The notes under the pieces: generated by a model
What the model was told of the DNA's origin: nothing
The model's input: the letters and a program-made list of their open reading frames with translations, nothing else
Databases searched by the model: none
Assembly (NCBI RefSeq): GCF_030936135.1
Contig: NC_082594.1
Span: 126,022,668 to 126,086,667, forward strand
Reading direction: 5' to 3'
Length of the DNA stretch: 64,000 nt
Source of the DNA: Gavia stellata
Taxonomy: Eukaryota > Chordata > Aves > Gaviiformes > Gaviidae
In this document: piece after piece, positions 51,801 through 63,160 of the stretch
Numbering within the stretch: the stretch's first letter is position 1
Layout: the number at the start of each line of letters is the position of its first letter
Program-made: the position numbers and the translations under genes

Positions 51801-52779
51801 GAATTGAGTTTGCTGTGAGGAACATTGCCTCTGATGAACTTGATAGCTGTGATTTAACTCACTGTTTTCAAATTTTCAAATACAAGACTGAGTTTGTAGT
51901 GGCCTCTCAATGCAGTGTATATGAATGGGCCAGTTCTACAGAATACAGGCACAGTTTTTACTGTGACATGGTACATACAGGAAGGAGTTCCATAATTAAA
52001 TATTTTTCCTGGTGGAATGGGCTACCTGCCTGCAAAAGCTGAGACTCACTGGTTTAGCGGGTTGTTTGTACTTGCCCTGTCTCAGAATACATTGTGTTTT
52101 AATGACACTATCAGGCAACACATGAAATGAATAGACTGTATTTGATGCAATGTAAGATAACCTCCTGATGTACAGATATTAAGCAAATTACTTAATAGGA
52201 AAAGTTCATATGCATGAGTGGAAATACCACATGCAGTAGAAATAAACAAGGGCCAACCAGCCTACTGATGGAAAGACAGATAGCAATAAGTGAAGATTGG
52301 GCAGGCACTACTTCTTTTTGCATAGTTACACTGGCTGCATTCTGAACATTTGCAATCTTGCCCTAAAGATTTGGCCCTGGACAGTCCCCCATCACTGAGA
52401 TCGTCCCAGCTAGGAGATCCTTTTGCATTGTTGGTCAGATTAGAACTTGTAGATTTTGAATTCCTTTTGCACAGAGACAAGTAGGGCTCTCTCCAGGCTG
52501 ATTATTATCCAAGGAATAAACAAACCACAGCAAGAAACAATTTTGATTGTGAATAAAAGTCTGGATGCTGACAAAGCCTACATGAAGCCCTAGCATTATG
52601 TTCAGTTTAAGCACAGCCCTCTGGACCAAGGCTCTCCTGCTCAGCGGTAGCTATGAGCGACAGACAGCCTGTTCTACAATCCTACAAGCAGCAACCCATT
52701 TTGTGGCTACTACACTGATGCAGGACTCACAGAAGCTGGTCTCCCCCCTGTTTCTGTATCTACATTACAGCCCTCAAGA
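48886..52779. other. Intergenic DNA with no supported gene
   Basis: No gene or mobile element that I can name. Very AT-rich around 51530-51600. Confidence 0.6.
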
Positions 52780-53440
52780 GTGACTGTGGTCTGTGTAACT
52801 CCAGATGCAGCTGCAAAGGCCCTAGCAACCAGCAACCAAACCCCACTTCTGGGTAGACTTACAAAGCTCATCCCTGTGCAGCTAGTCTGCCCTTTGCAGG
52901 GGTTAGGTTCTGAATGTCAGGGTGCACTAACAAGCCTTACTGGCCCTGACTGGCCTCACCTGGGCCACCACCCAAGCTCTCTGCCCAAAGGCCCAGGAGG
53001 GCCATTTAAGCCCAGGTGTTGGTGTTTGCTGCCTGCTTGAGCTGCCTTGGAGGAGTGCAGATCTCTGAGTTGCCTTTTGCCTTGCTCTGGACTGATTTCA
53101 CAGCTTGACCTCAGGCATGTCTTGTGGCTGTGAAGATGCCCGGTGATTGCTGGCTTGTGTCTGACCGTGGTTACCTTCACCTGACCTTGGTTTGTGGATT
53201 AGCTTCCCAGCGTGACCTTGGACTAGCCTTACCACTGTGAACTTGCCTAATGATCTGGACTGGGCTACTGTCCCCTGGACTGCTGCACAGGAAGAGGAAG
53301 CCTTCTAACCCTGCTTTTCTCTGATGGAAGAGTGGTGAGAGAGTAATTTTAGTCATTGCACCTGACAAATGGGTATTCTTCAGCCCCAGACTGCTGCTGT
53401 TCCAGCTTACAGCAACTGCTATTGTCAGTTTTGTAAGCTT
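52780..53440 (+). mobile_element. Possible LTR-like unit with degenerate internal repeats
   Basis: Relatively GC-rich (about 52780-53030), with GGCCATTTAAGCCCAGGTG at about 52996 resembling a promoter core with a TATA-like TTTAAG. It is followed by a string of diverged units of the type GTGACCTTGG / CTGACCTTGG / CTGGCTTGTG between about 53100 and 53280. That layout recalls avian ERV LTRs, but I cannot name the family, and clean TG..CA ends and a target-site duplication were not established. Confidence 0.35.
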
Positions 53441-53984
53441 GATACTTAGTTCTCATACGTTTTTTTCCTCCTCCCTAAAATCTGTTGTCCTAATGCCAGC
53501 AGGAGGATGGTTAAATTCCAGAGGACCTGGGTCTCTGGCCAGCTCTCTCTGTCATCATCCAATTATCCTGGAGCATGTTTATCTTTGGAAGAGTGGTTCT
53601 GCACTGTGACTGCTACCGATACATTGGGCTAATGCCGCACTTATTCCTTGGTCAACTGGGGTAGACATTTGGCCTACATGCCATTTCAGGAAGCAATGTG
53701 ACCCTTCCTCAACTGGCCTCCACAACTTCTGTTTCCCAAACCTCATTTGAACACCTGGGATTCTGACCTGGTCTCTGATGTGATCTCAGTGTCTGGCTAA
53801 AGACCATGACAAAGTTGGAAAGAAACAGCCTGGGCACAGAGCCCTGGCCCTGGTGTGTAACAGTGCCATGTCCCAAAGAACAGTCTGACGCACTCATTGC
53901 ACTTGTGGTCTCCTCACACAAGGCACAGGCAGTTTTTGCACTCAATATTCAAGCGTGCTCTTGTCTCTGTCTCAGATGGGTCTT

Positions 53985-54300
53985 CCATACGGTCTGGCTT
54001 GTGCCAGATTCCTGTTGTGCCAGTACATCTTCAGCAACCAGAGTCATTGCTCTCTCTTCACTACTGTGCCATGACTCCCCATTTTTGTGGTGGATTGGGT
54101 CCTTGAAGCTGGAGAGCTTCCACCCACCGCCTTTTTGCAGAGCTGGGCTTCCTGTACTTTCTTTGCCTGGCCTCTCCTCACGAGGCTGATTTGTGGTTGA
54201 TAAACCCCACAGCAGAGCTCAAATGGGGTAGGAGTCTCTTCTTGTCTGTGTTTCATATCAGAGAGAGTTTTCTTATTCTGAGCTAGTGGAAGAAACATAT
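53985..54300 (-). repeat. Diverged second copy of the CD200R1 promoter/leader region
   Basis: Alignable in the same orientation with 39060-39430, about 14.93 kb away. Paired blocks: CTTCAGCAACCAGAGTCATT with CCTCAGCAGCCAACGTCAGT; GAAGCTGGAGAG with AAAGCTGGAGAG; GGCTTCCTGT in both (54146-54155 and 39219-39228); CTCCTCACGAGGCTGAT with CTCCTCAGGAGGCTGAT; GATAAACCCCACAGCAGAGCTCA with GATAAACCCTGCAGCAGAGCTCA (last two blocks slightly different). No recognisable signal-peptide exon follows on the minus strand below 53985. It is a remnant of a duplicated CD200R-type gene head, or a distant alternative promoter. Confidence 0.78.
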
Positions 54301-54802
54301 GCTTCCTTTAGCAATAAAAATGCTAAAATTATACAGTCCCTCCCCAACCTTTCTGCAAAGTGATAACAATACATGTCTGCCTAATTTGTGCTGTTGATGT
54401 TTTTCTCAGTGAAGAGGTGCTCAGGCATTAGCAGGAGTAGAGTTCTGAGCCCACGTCCAAAGAGGCCTCCCAGGTACTTGGAGAGAACATGAGGAATGGG
54501 GCAGAGATGATGGACACCTGACACATTCTTCTCAGGCTTGGGAACTGGTACCAATCCCATTCCATATGCCTGTTCTAGTGCATACTGTCTATCTCTGGAA
54601 AATTTAGTCTAATCAGAAGTAAAACATATAGCCTGGGGGAGCTTTGAGCATTTTTCAGGCCTATTTGTCTATTGGATCCTTGCCTAAGTGAAAAGTTGTG
54701 CTGGAAAGAATCCTTACAGGGCTTCTGTCCTTTGCCCCCGCCCCCAAACACTAATGAAATCACTTGCTTACCTCAATGGTAGAGGGTGACTTGCTTAGAT
54801 AC

Positions 54803-54839
54803 CTGATTAAACTGATTAAACTGATTAAACAGATTAAAC
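54803..54839. repeat. Decamer tandem repeat (CTGATTAAAC)n
   Basis: Nearly four head-to-tail copies of CTGATTAAAC, the last being CAGATTAAAC. It lies about 60 bases before the start of the segment duplicated at 58.35 kb. Confidence 0.93.
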
Positions 54840-54889
54840 TTCTGACCTATAAAGGCCTTCATCAGCAGACAGTTTGTCTCTCTGAGGGC

Positions 54890-55720
54890 ATTCTGCACAT
54901 CAAGATGATGTGGGTGGGCTTCTGTGTAATCCTCTGGGACAAACCGGCAAGTAATAATGAATTAGAGTAGTAATAATGCATTGGAGTCTGTAGTCACATC
55001 TTGGTACTTCCTAGGTAAAACTGTGTTCACTTCAGTCTTGAAGCTTGTTGACTGGATGTTTTTGATAGAGGAAAACAAAGCAATTTCTGGACCTCTGGGG
55101 GAAAGTCTGCTATTTGTTTCTCTCACAGTTTGTCTAGACAGCATCTAACCAATTTGGAGAAAACTGTAAAGAGTGAACAGAAGAAATATAAAAGATAAAA
55201 TAAGGCTACTGGTGGAAATCAAATACAGCAGGTACTCAGAGGAAGTTGCTGACATCAAGTATTTCTCTGAGAGTATCAGAAATCATGCCGAGGCCCACAG
55301 TCTCCTGAGTCAGGACACTGAAGAATGATTTCCACAAAATCTACAGTATACCCTTTGCCAAGAGGCCAGTAACTTCTTGGACAGGCCTAAGTAGGTCTTG
55401 AAGTATAAAATTCTCTTGTGACCGGGGAATGGCTTCTCTTGTGCCTGGGCAATGCCAGGTTTGCATCCTCTGTGTGACTGCATGTGAACTCACAGGTTGT
55501 GCTGCTGCTGCTGCTGTAAAAAAGGATTTATAATAACCGAGCACCTTCCAGCTGCAGCACGACCGCTTTCACTGTGTGAACTTGATCTTCGTGTTAATTT
55601 CAAGTATATATTCAGGCCAGTGCAGCTTTCTGCTACTGAATTCTTTGCGGCTTTCAGTCATGCAGTTATATTACCACAAAGAACTAATAGCAACCCCAAT
55701 TTAGTCCTGGGAAGTGCTTA
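54890..55720 (+). repeat. Segmental duplication, copy A
   Basis: Alignable in direct orientation with 58345-59640. Paired blocks: AAGATGATGTGGGTGGGCTT (54902) with GAAGATGTGGGTGGATTT (58360), each followed by GTAATCCTCTG or ATAATCCTCTG; GTCTGTAGTCACA with ACCTGTGGTCACA; and further on GGCTTTCAGTCATGCAG..ATTACCACAAAG..TAATAGCAACC (about 55650) with GGCTTTCAATAATACAG..TATCACAAAG..TAACAGCAACC (about 59545). The spacing changes from 3.46 to 3.9 kb, so indels occurred between the blocks. Confidence 0.75.
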
Positions 55721-58344
55721 CTGTGCTGCTGCTTAATGCAAAAGGAAAGCGTTCTCCTTGCTCTGATGGCTGAGTTACACACCACGTTTTGTATGGCTTA
55801 GACTGCTTAGAAACTGTACTGCCTACACAGGCACACACATAAACCCGTATGCCTAGGTGGCACCTCTTAGTAGGTTTAACTTGTCTTCAAAATACTTCAT
55901 AAAACGTGGTTGTGGCTGTGCAGAGGCCTCTTTTAACTAACAGTCCAAATACTGTCTGTATCAGGTGGAAATCTGGCTCATGCCTGTGCTTTCCAGCTCT
56001 ACTGCTGACTAGAGTGGCTGTGAGGGAAAGAACATGAGGGAATATCAAGACCTTCAAAATCAGACTGTAACAGGTTTGTCTCAGCCTCTGCCTCTTCCTG
56101 TATCTAGTCATCTATGTGGTCATTCTCCTGCTCATAAGAGAAGAGCTTGGTATGTCAGGGCATGTGACCACGCTGGGCAAAAAGACCAAAACAAAGAGGT
56201 TGTTATATTATGGCTTCTGTGGAAATTCCCAACACTGGTTGCAACTTCTTGTGTCTCAGTGATACTGGACAGAATAGAAATGGAAAGAAACCTATCCATA
56301 GCATCTGCTTGCTCCCAAAGAATAGTTGGATTTATTTATGTCCCAGAAGAAAGAACAACTGTAGAATTTCTCTGTAGAAAGCATCCTTACAATTTCTCCC
56401 TTCTGGAGGGGCTCACTCACTGATGGATTTGAGGCCTCCCAGACAGTGAGTGAGATACTAAATACTTAATAAAATGGAGCTGTTTCTACTTTGGACACAG
56501 ATAATCCCAGTAGTGAACCTGCGCAGCACTCTTCCTCATCAATGGCTAGCTCTGTGCTGGCAGGCTAGAATAGGGGGCTAACTAGAAGTAGTTGCCACTG
56601 GTCATGGTGTCAACGCAGCTTAGAGCCAAAAGCAGAAAGGCGTGACTTTCTGCTTCAGTCATTGGCTCTGCTGGTTCTGGCCCATTTTCTGAGAAAAGTG
56701 TCTCTACGTGGATTATTTCTGTAAGCGGAACCCAAGGATCCGTGTGCCACAAACCCCAAGGACAGCTACTGACCCACACAGGGCAGCCAAAAGTTAGACT
56801 TTGTTTTCCCAGTGCTTCACCCTTGTGATCTTTCTGGTACACAGTCTTATCTTTCAGGGTAATGTGAGACTCAGCGCAACAGACTTTTCAGGCAAGTTTC
56901 TAAAGCAAGCTCTTTCTGCTATGCAGCATGGGTCACAGAGACTAAAGTGGGAATACTGGTTTGTCACTCTTCCTCAGTTTCCTTGCTGCTCTTCAGCAGT
57001 ATTTGGGATTTGGATTGATGGCCATGGTTATAGGCTTCTTCTTTAGATCACTTCTCTTCTGCTGGACTTTTCCTCTGAACCCTAGAGGCTCATTGTGTTT
57101 TTCTGTCATGGCAAGTCTAGCAATCCTCAATCCCCCTGATTTAGGAAATGCAACAAGTATTCTTCTCTGCCCAGCTGTACAAAGGGCTGTGTCACTCTCA
57201 CTCCATTTCCCTTTTCGGAAACAGCAGGCCTAGCCCTTTGGTTTTATTTTGCTCCTACGTATAAGCTTAGAATTGGTTTGAACTTGAATTTATTGAGATA
57301 CCTTCCTGTCTTTAGAAGTCCTTCTGTTTCAAAATGATATAACTGCTCTTGTGAAGACTCCTAGGGTCTGGGTCTACACTCACATTTCTGCACATAAAGT
57401 CTTATAGCAACACTGGACTATACCTGTGCTTTCATTCTCTGGAACTCATGCACGTTCCTTTGGGAAGAAAGACTCGGTGAATAGTGCAGTGCATATATGA
57501 ATTGTACTTTTACAAAGTCTTGTCCCTTGTTTAATTTTGGCCAGGCCTTTATGGGACTCAGCACAGCATATCACTAACAGAAAGGCAAACACTGCCAAAC
57601 ATTAACCGCCTGATCTAAGATATGTCACTGCTACAGGTTTTCAAACGAACAATTGTCCATGCTTTCTAGTATGAGTAAAATGTTATTGAATTCTTGATCT
57701 AAGCTAAAATGTAAAGGAAAAAAATCAAATATCAGGCTGAGGCAGACATCTACCACAGATAATTCCAGCCCAAACTCATAACACTTAACAATATTAAAAA
57801 CTGTAGAAAACAGACTCTTACAATGGGAACTGTCACACGCTCTTGGAGCTGACTGTATCAGTCCCACCTACAAGCGCCCACTCATGCTTCTGCACAGTAC
57901 TTGCACAAAGCCTACTTGTGAAAAAACACAGTATAGTTTGGTCAGAATAAAAGGCTTTTCCTCCTACTCATGTTTCAGGGGGTTCCTTTCTAGATTCAAG
58001 CTTTTTTGCCTCTCCTTTTTATCCAACCCCTTTCCAAAGTCACAAGTTCCACTTAGCAGAAGGTCCTGAAGTCACACCTGTGACTTCTGTTAGTCATACA
58101 GCATGAAAGAAAAGGGTCTAGGGATTAAGGTGCCACGCTCTCTGTAGCATAACCGAAGATCAACCCTGTTCCAGATTTCAGACTTCCTGTTTGCTGTTGA
58201 GCAGGTAATTGCAATGTAGTTTTCTACCCATAATGACATGCATATTAGAAGTGCTATTGTGTGAGTAAACACACAGGAAATCAAGAGGTGCTTACCTAGC
58301 AAGGTATTGCTAGCTTGAGATAGGTAGAACGGAGGTCACTGGGG

Positions 58345-59640
58345 AGCTCGCATGCTGAGAAGATGTGGGTGGATTTTTCATAATCCTCTGATGGACAGAT
58401 ACACTGAGTAAAAAAATAAAGAACCTGTGGTCACAGATTTGCTGTCTTGCAAGTAAGCGTGTGTCGCAGAGGAAGATTTGAAAGTTTCTGATCTCAGTTT
58501 GTTTTGGTAATGGAAAGTTAGAACTAATGGCTGGTTTTCTCACAAGAAGCTCCACCTACTTCTTGCTCACTGTGTACCATGAGTGTAAACATATTACATC
58601 AAGAAGATGATAGGAAAAACAGGCAAAGAAAATAATATGTTAAATGCACATTAAAGGCTGGAAAATGAAGCAGCCGGAAGTAAGGAAAGGCCCAAACACT
58701 GTATAGCATATGTACGTTGTTTTGCAGTCTGTAATTAGTCACGATGTGACGGTGTACCCAGACCCCAGAGAAAGACGATCCAGAAAGAATGAATGAGGGG
58801 CTTCATTATTTTGCCCAGTTGTGGCTGGGCATTTGCTGGAATGGCCTGTAGTGGAGGCAAACTGGGTCTGCAGGAGAACAGAAACTGCAGGGGAAACAGC
58901 TTTCTTGGAATTACTGGTGATAGCTTAATAGCTAGGTTGTTTTTCACTTGCTTGACACAGACATCCTGCTGGAACTCAGAGTAGTGTCTTCTGCTGGTCT
59001 GAGTTCTGCTCTCTTTCCTCCTCCAGGGGAGTTCAAGAATGGATTATCTACAAACTGTGGAGAAGCTCTAGTTTGCCTGTGATCCTGTGGTGTCCGGAGT
59101 GCGGTGCTGAGCCTTGTTGTCCCTGCGAGAAGTGAAACCTGTGGCTGGGTATGTAGAAAGGAGTTGTTAAAGATGCTTGCTCTTTCTTTTCTCATGCTCT
59201 GACTGGATACCCCGGCTGCACAATAATGTGACTGATTCAATCTAAGCCTGACAGGCACTAGTGGGGAATGACCAGTGCAACTTTTGTGTGGCACTTGTGA
59301 AATTTTGAGCCAGCCTAGCAGTGGCATCTGGCTGTAGCGTGTTGCTTGGACTCAAAGTTGAATGAAATGTAAGTATGCTTGTTGATGAGGTGTGTCCTGA
59401 TAAGGGCGTGCAAAGCTCAACTGATTCAAATCAGTTGAGTGCCTTCCACTGTGAAAGGCTTGTTTTACTGTGGAAACTCACTCGCCAGTGTAAGTATGAA
59501 TGTGAGCTGGGTCAGTGTGGTTTGCTGTGTCTAGACTTCTTGTGGCTTTCAATAATACAGATTGCTTATCACAAAGTAATAACAGCAACCATAAAAGAGC
59601 TATTTGAAATTAAGTCCTTTCTCATGCCTATGATTTATTT
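58345..59640 (+). repeat. Segmental duplication, copy B
   Basis: Partner of 54890-55720 (see there). This copy is about 450 bases longer between the first and last shared blocks. No gene was recognised in either copy. Both lie upstream of CD200R1, beyond the duplicated promoter remnant at 54 kb, so they may belong to the same history of tandem duplication. Confidence 0.75.
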
Positions 59641-61686
59641 GCATATTGTCCCTGCTCTGTAGGATTGAAATGATATGGTGACTCAACTAACTGTGCACAA
59701 ATATCCTTGCACAGAAATCCAAGCTTGTAGTCAGTCTTAAATTGTATGAGTTTAATAAGATATTTTCTGGTGGTGTATACAGCAAGCTTTTGTGGACACC
59801 AATGCATTTATGGTATATAGAACTTTTCTTCCCCTGAGGACCGCTTTCAGCTCAACCCCTCTCAGAAACTGAGCCACTTGTAGACAAATTTTCTGCTGAT
59901 GTGAATGAGAGAATGTATGCACTCCAATGCACACCCGACTTGTTAGAAAAACTTCGGTCAAGAAGTCTTGAGGGTCCATTTAAGAATAAAGAGGTGCCTG
60001 TCTTCTCCTGTCTTCTAGGGAACAACAGGTTGCCTGCCACTAACTTTCATCATGGCTCGGCACTAGTTTATTTCCTTAGATCTGTTGAAAAACTCTTGCT
60101 GGAAAACTAGTTCTTTTGACAAATAAATAACCTACCTAAGCCACACAAGAAGAAACACTAGATGTTAAAGGATCCTGTCTTCCATGTGAAAAAAGGTATA
60201 CTGCCCATTAATGGCTGGAAGGCATAGCCAAACGAGTTCAAACAGGAAAGCAGGCACACACTTATTTTTCTCTTTAATTCTACAGTAAGGCTAAAGCTAG
60301 TTCTAGTATTAGTGTTTTCCAACAGTCCTGCTCTGATGGTGAGGACTGTTCCCACAGAATCACTGAAAAGGAGAGGTTTGGTCTCTTCTGTCATGAAGGA
60401 AAATATCTACTATCCCTACTCCAGGAGGATCTGTGGCAAAACCCATACTCTTCTTTCAGGAAAAAGTTTCTAGAAGACATGCTAACAAAGAATTGTAGTT
60501 AAAATACATTGAACTAGGACAAATTTACTTGTTTGCTAGAATATGAGTCATTGTTCTTTTTATTTCTGCAAATAAGGGTGAGGTAAAACCTGGGTTCATG
60601 TTTGAAGAAGAAACAAAAGCAAAGATCTGATTAAAATAAACTCCCAGATTCTAGAGTTACATGGCCATTTCAGTTGTCTCAAGTCTCAGGCTGTACTGTT
60701 CTTCAGAGTGATATTGGAAATGACTGTAAACATAGAGCAGTAATTCACCTAGGACTGCGTTCACCAGCATAATGCCAAATGCTACATTAATACCATATTT
60801 TGCTGCTACATCATGAGCAGATGTGCAGAATAATTAAGCTTCTAAGTGAATGGGGGGGGAGAACTGGTCTTCTCTTCACCTCCAGCCTTTGCTCTGGTTC
60901 AAATGTGGGCTGAAAATGCTATTTCTCATGCACTGCCATGGGAGTACATTTGCTGATATGCCTCCAGATATTTTTTATCTGGTTGTTCATATCTTGGTGC
61001 ATGAGACTACGCAGACTTGCTAATGTTCTTTCTGATGTTTGTTGTGTGTAAAAACCAAGGTGACAGTTCTAAAATATACTATCTGCTCTTTAATCTCCAT
61101 CTATTGTGTCAAGCAAGTAATAACACTTTCCTTTTAGGGTGGAATGAGAGTTTTAACTGAACCAAAATAGCACTTGATTCATTGTAAGGATTTTCTGTGC
61201 ATTTTTATTGTTGTTAGACTTCAGGGAAGACTTAAAGGCTTCTAGATGTTGAATCTGAATGTTTAATTCTCAGGCTTTTTTGGCTGAAGCAAATTGAGGC
61301 ACTCAGAAATTCAACATCTGCCATAAATATATTCCCAGCTCTGCCTTTGGTATGGGATTCTTGTCTGGTCTCCTCTGCACTGTGTTTTCCGTTGTAACCC
61401 TGAATGGGTTTGAAGTGGGTGAATATCTGCTTTATCTGGTGCCCTGAGTTTCTGAGCGAGGCTGGAACATTGCAACAGACGTATAAGCATTGCTGTGGAA
61501 ACCACAGTGCACACAGCTTCTTTTTAGCCAGTCTCCTCAAAACACAGGAACAATCCAGCTCCTAAATATGTGAGGTTTGGTGGTGTATTCTTATGTTTTG
61601 TTGTTGTTTGGAAATCATGGCAACAAGTAGTGTTTTAAGTGCTTCAAGGAAGATAATGATTATTATTATAAAGGAAGATAATTACG

Positions 61687-61797
61687 TGTGGATGAGGTGC
61701 TTAAGGGCATGGTTTAGGGGTGGACTTAGCAGGGTTAGGTTTGTGGTGGGACTTGATGATCTTACAGGTCTTTGCCAATCTAAAAGATTCTATAATG
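61687..61797 (+). mobile_element. CR1 LINE, extreme 3' end
   Basis: About 110 bases: GATGAGGTGCTTAAGGGCAT, GGTTTAGGGGTGGACTT, GGACTTGATGATCTTACAGG and the end AAAGATTCTATAATGA. This is the last part of CR1 ORF2 with its terminal sequence, strongly 5'-truncated. Confidence 0.92.
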
Positions 61798-62289
61798 AGA
61801 TACTTTTCTGGATTTTTGTGGTTAGCTGCTCCAAAGGGTGAAGGGGAATTATGGCAGAAGGCATACATTTAGTTGCTGTGAGAGGCAGTGGTGATTGGTA
61901 TCCTCAGCTGATCAAAGGTAAAAGGCAGCTTGTTTGCAGTGAACCAGAGAAGTGCTATGGAGATGAGCCACAAAAGCCTTCCTTACATGTGTTCCTTTTC
62001 CTAAATACTCTGTTCAGTGCTTTTGGGGAGATGTTCTTATTCTGAAAACATGGAATGCTACTGTGCATCCTATTAGTAGTGCTATCAAAAAATAGCAGGT
62101 GGAATTTCTTCTCCTCCCTTGCCAGCTAAGCATAATGCTTAGATTCAGGCCTCTCTGCAAGCACAATCTAAGGTGCTCACATCAGTAGTATCCAGAGCTC
62201 TTATGCTCTGTCAAACCTGACAAGTCAAGGGAAGCTGTCCGTTTTCTTGACCTGCTGTTGCTGTCTTTTCTGCCTCCTTTTTATGACTC

Positions 62290-63160
62290 AGGCCCAGATG
62301 GGCTCACTAACCTTGTCCCCACTGAGCCTTCTCTTCTCCAGCAAGAACAGTCCCAGCTCTCTCAGCCTCTCATCACATGAAAGATGCTCCGGTCCCTAAA
62401 TCATCTTTGTGGCCCTCTGCTAGACTCCCTCCAGTAGGCCCATACCTTCCTTGTACTGGGGAGCCCAGCAGTGGACACAGCACTGCCCACATGGCCTCAT
62501 TAGGACTGAGTAAAGAGGAAGGATCACTTCCCTCGACCTCTTGGCAACGTTCTTCCTAATGCAACCCAGGGTGCTGTTGGCCGCCTTTGTCCTGTGAGTG
62601 CATGGCTGGCTCATGGTCAGCTTGGTGTCCACAAGGAGCCCAAGCTCCTCTGTAGAGCTGCTTTCCAGCTGGTGGGCTCCAGACTGTACTGGTGCCTGTA
62701 GTTATTCCTACCCAGATGCAAGACTTTGCCTTTTTCCCTTGTTGAACTTCACAAGATTCCCCTCATCCTAATTCTTCATTCTGTCCAGGTCCCCCTGAAT
62801 GGCAGCACAACCCTCTAGTGAATCAGCCGCCCCTCCCGGTTTTGCATGGTCTGCAAATTTGCAGAGGGTGCACTCTGTCCCAGTGTCAAGGCCATTAACA
62901 AAGAGGTAACAACCACTGAGGCACACAGCGAGAGACTTGCCTCTAACTGGCCTTTGCCACTGATTGCTCCCCCCAGGACCAGCTGTTCAGGCAGTTTTTA
63001 ATCACTGTTACTGTGCACTTATCTAGCCCATACTTTTTCAGCTTGTCTATAAGAATGTCATAGGAGACCATGTCAAAAGTCTTGAAGTTGAGGTAGACAA
63101 CATTCACTGCTCTCCCCACTGCACAGAGCAGGTCTACTCACTACCTTGGTTACACGGTCA
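62290..63160 (-). mobile_element. CR1 LINE, older subfamily, RT to C-terminus fragment
   Basis: Minus strand, from high to low coordinates: reverse transcriptase palm (NVVYLNFKTFDMVSYDILI, about 63110-63050), IDKLKKYGLDK, a region with CTLCKFADHAKPGG (about 62880-62830), LGLLVDTKLTMSQ (about 62650-62610), REVILPLYSVLMRP (about 62540), CWAPQYKEGM (about 62470) and LRELGLFLLEKRRL (about 62350). Many stops and frame changes show it is an old copy. The extreme 3' end is not seen below 62290. Confidence 0.92.

Larger units (their letters stand above)
54301..61686. other. Duplicated non-coding region, no supported gene
   Basis: Apart from the repeats listed separately, nothing I can support. Open frames of up to 129 codons occur, but without recognisable domains or consistent splicing. 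Confidence 0.6.

Noticed and set aside
53709..53945. Minus-strand open frame placed where a duplicated CD200R signal-peptide exon would be expected
   Set aside because: The sequence has no hydrophobic signal core and does not align with exon 1. The coding part of the duplicate seems to be lost.
56582..56842. 86-codon minus-strand open frame rich in Pro/Glu, considered as a possible exon
   Set aside because: It has no convincing splice acceptor/donor pair or partner exons and no family that I recognise.
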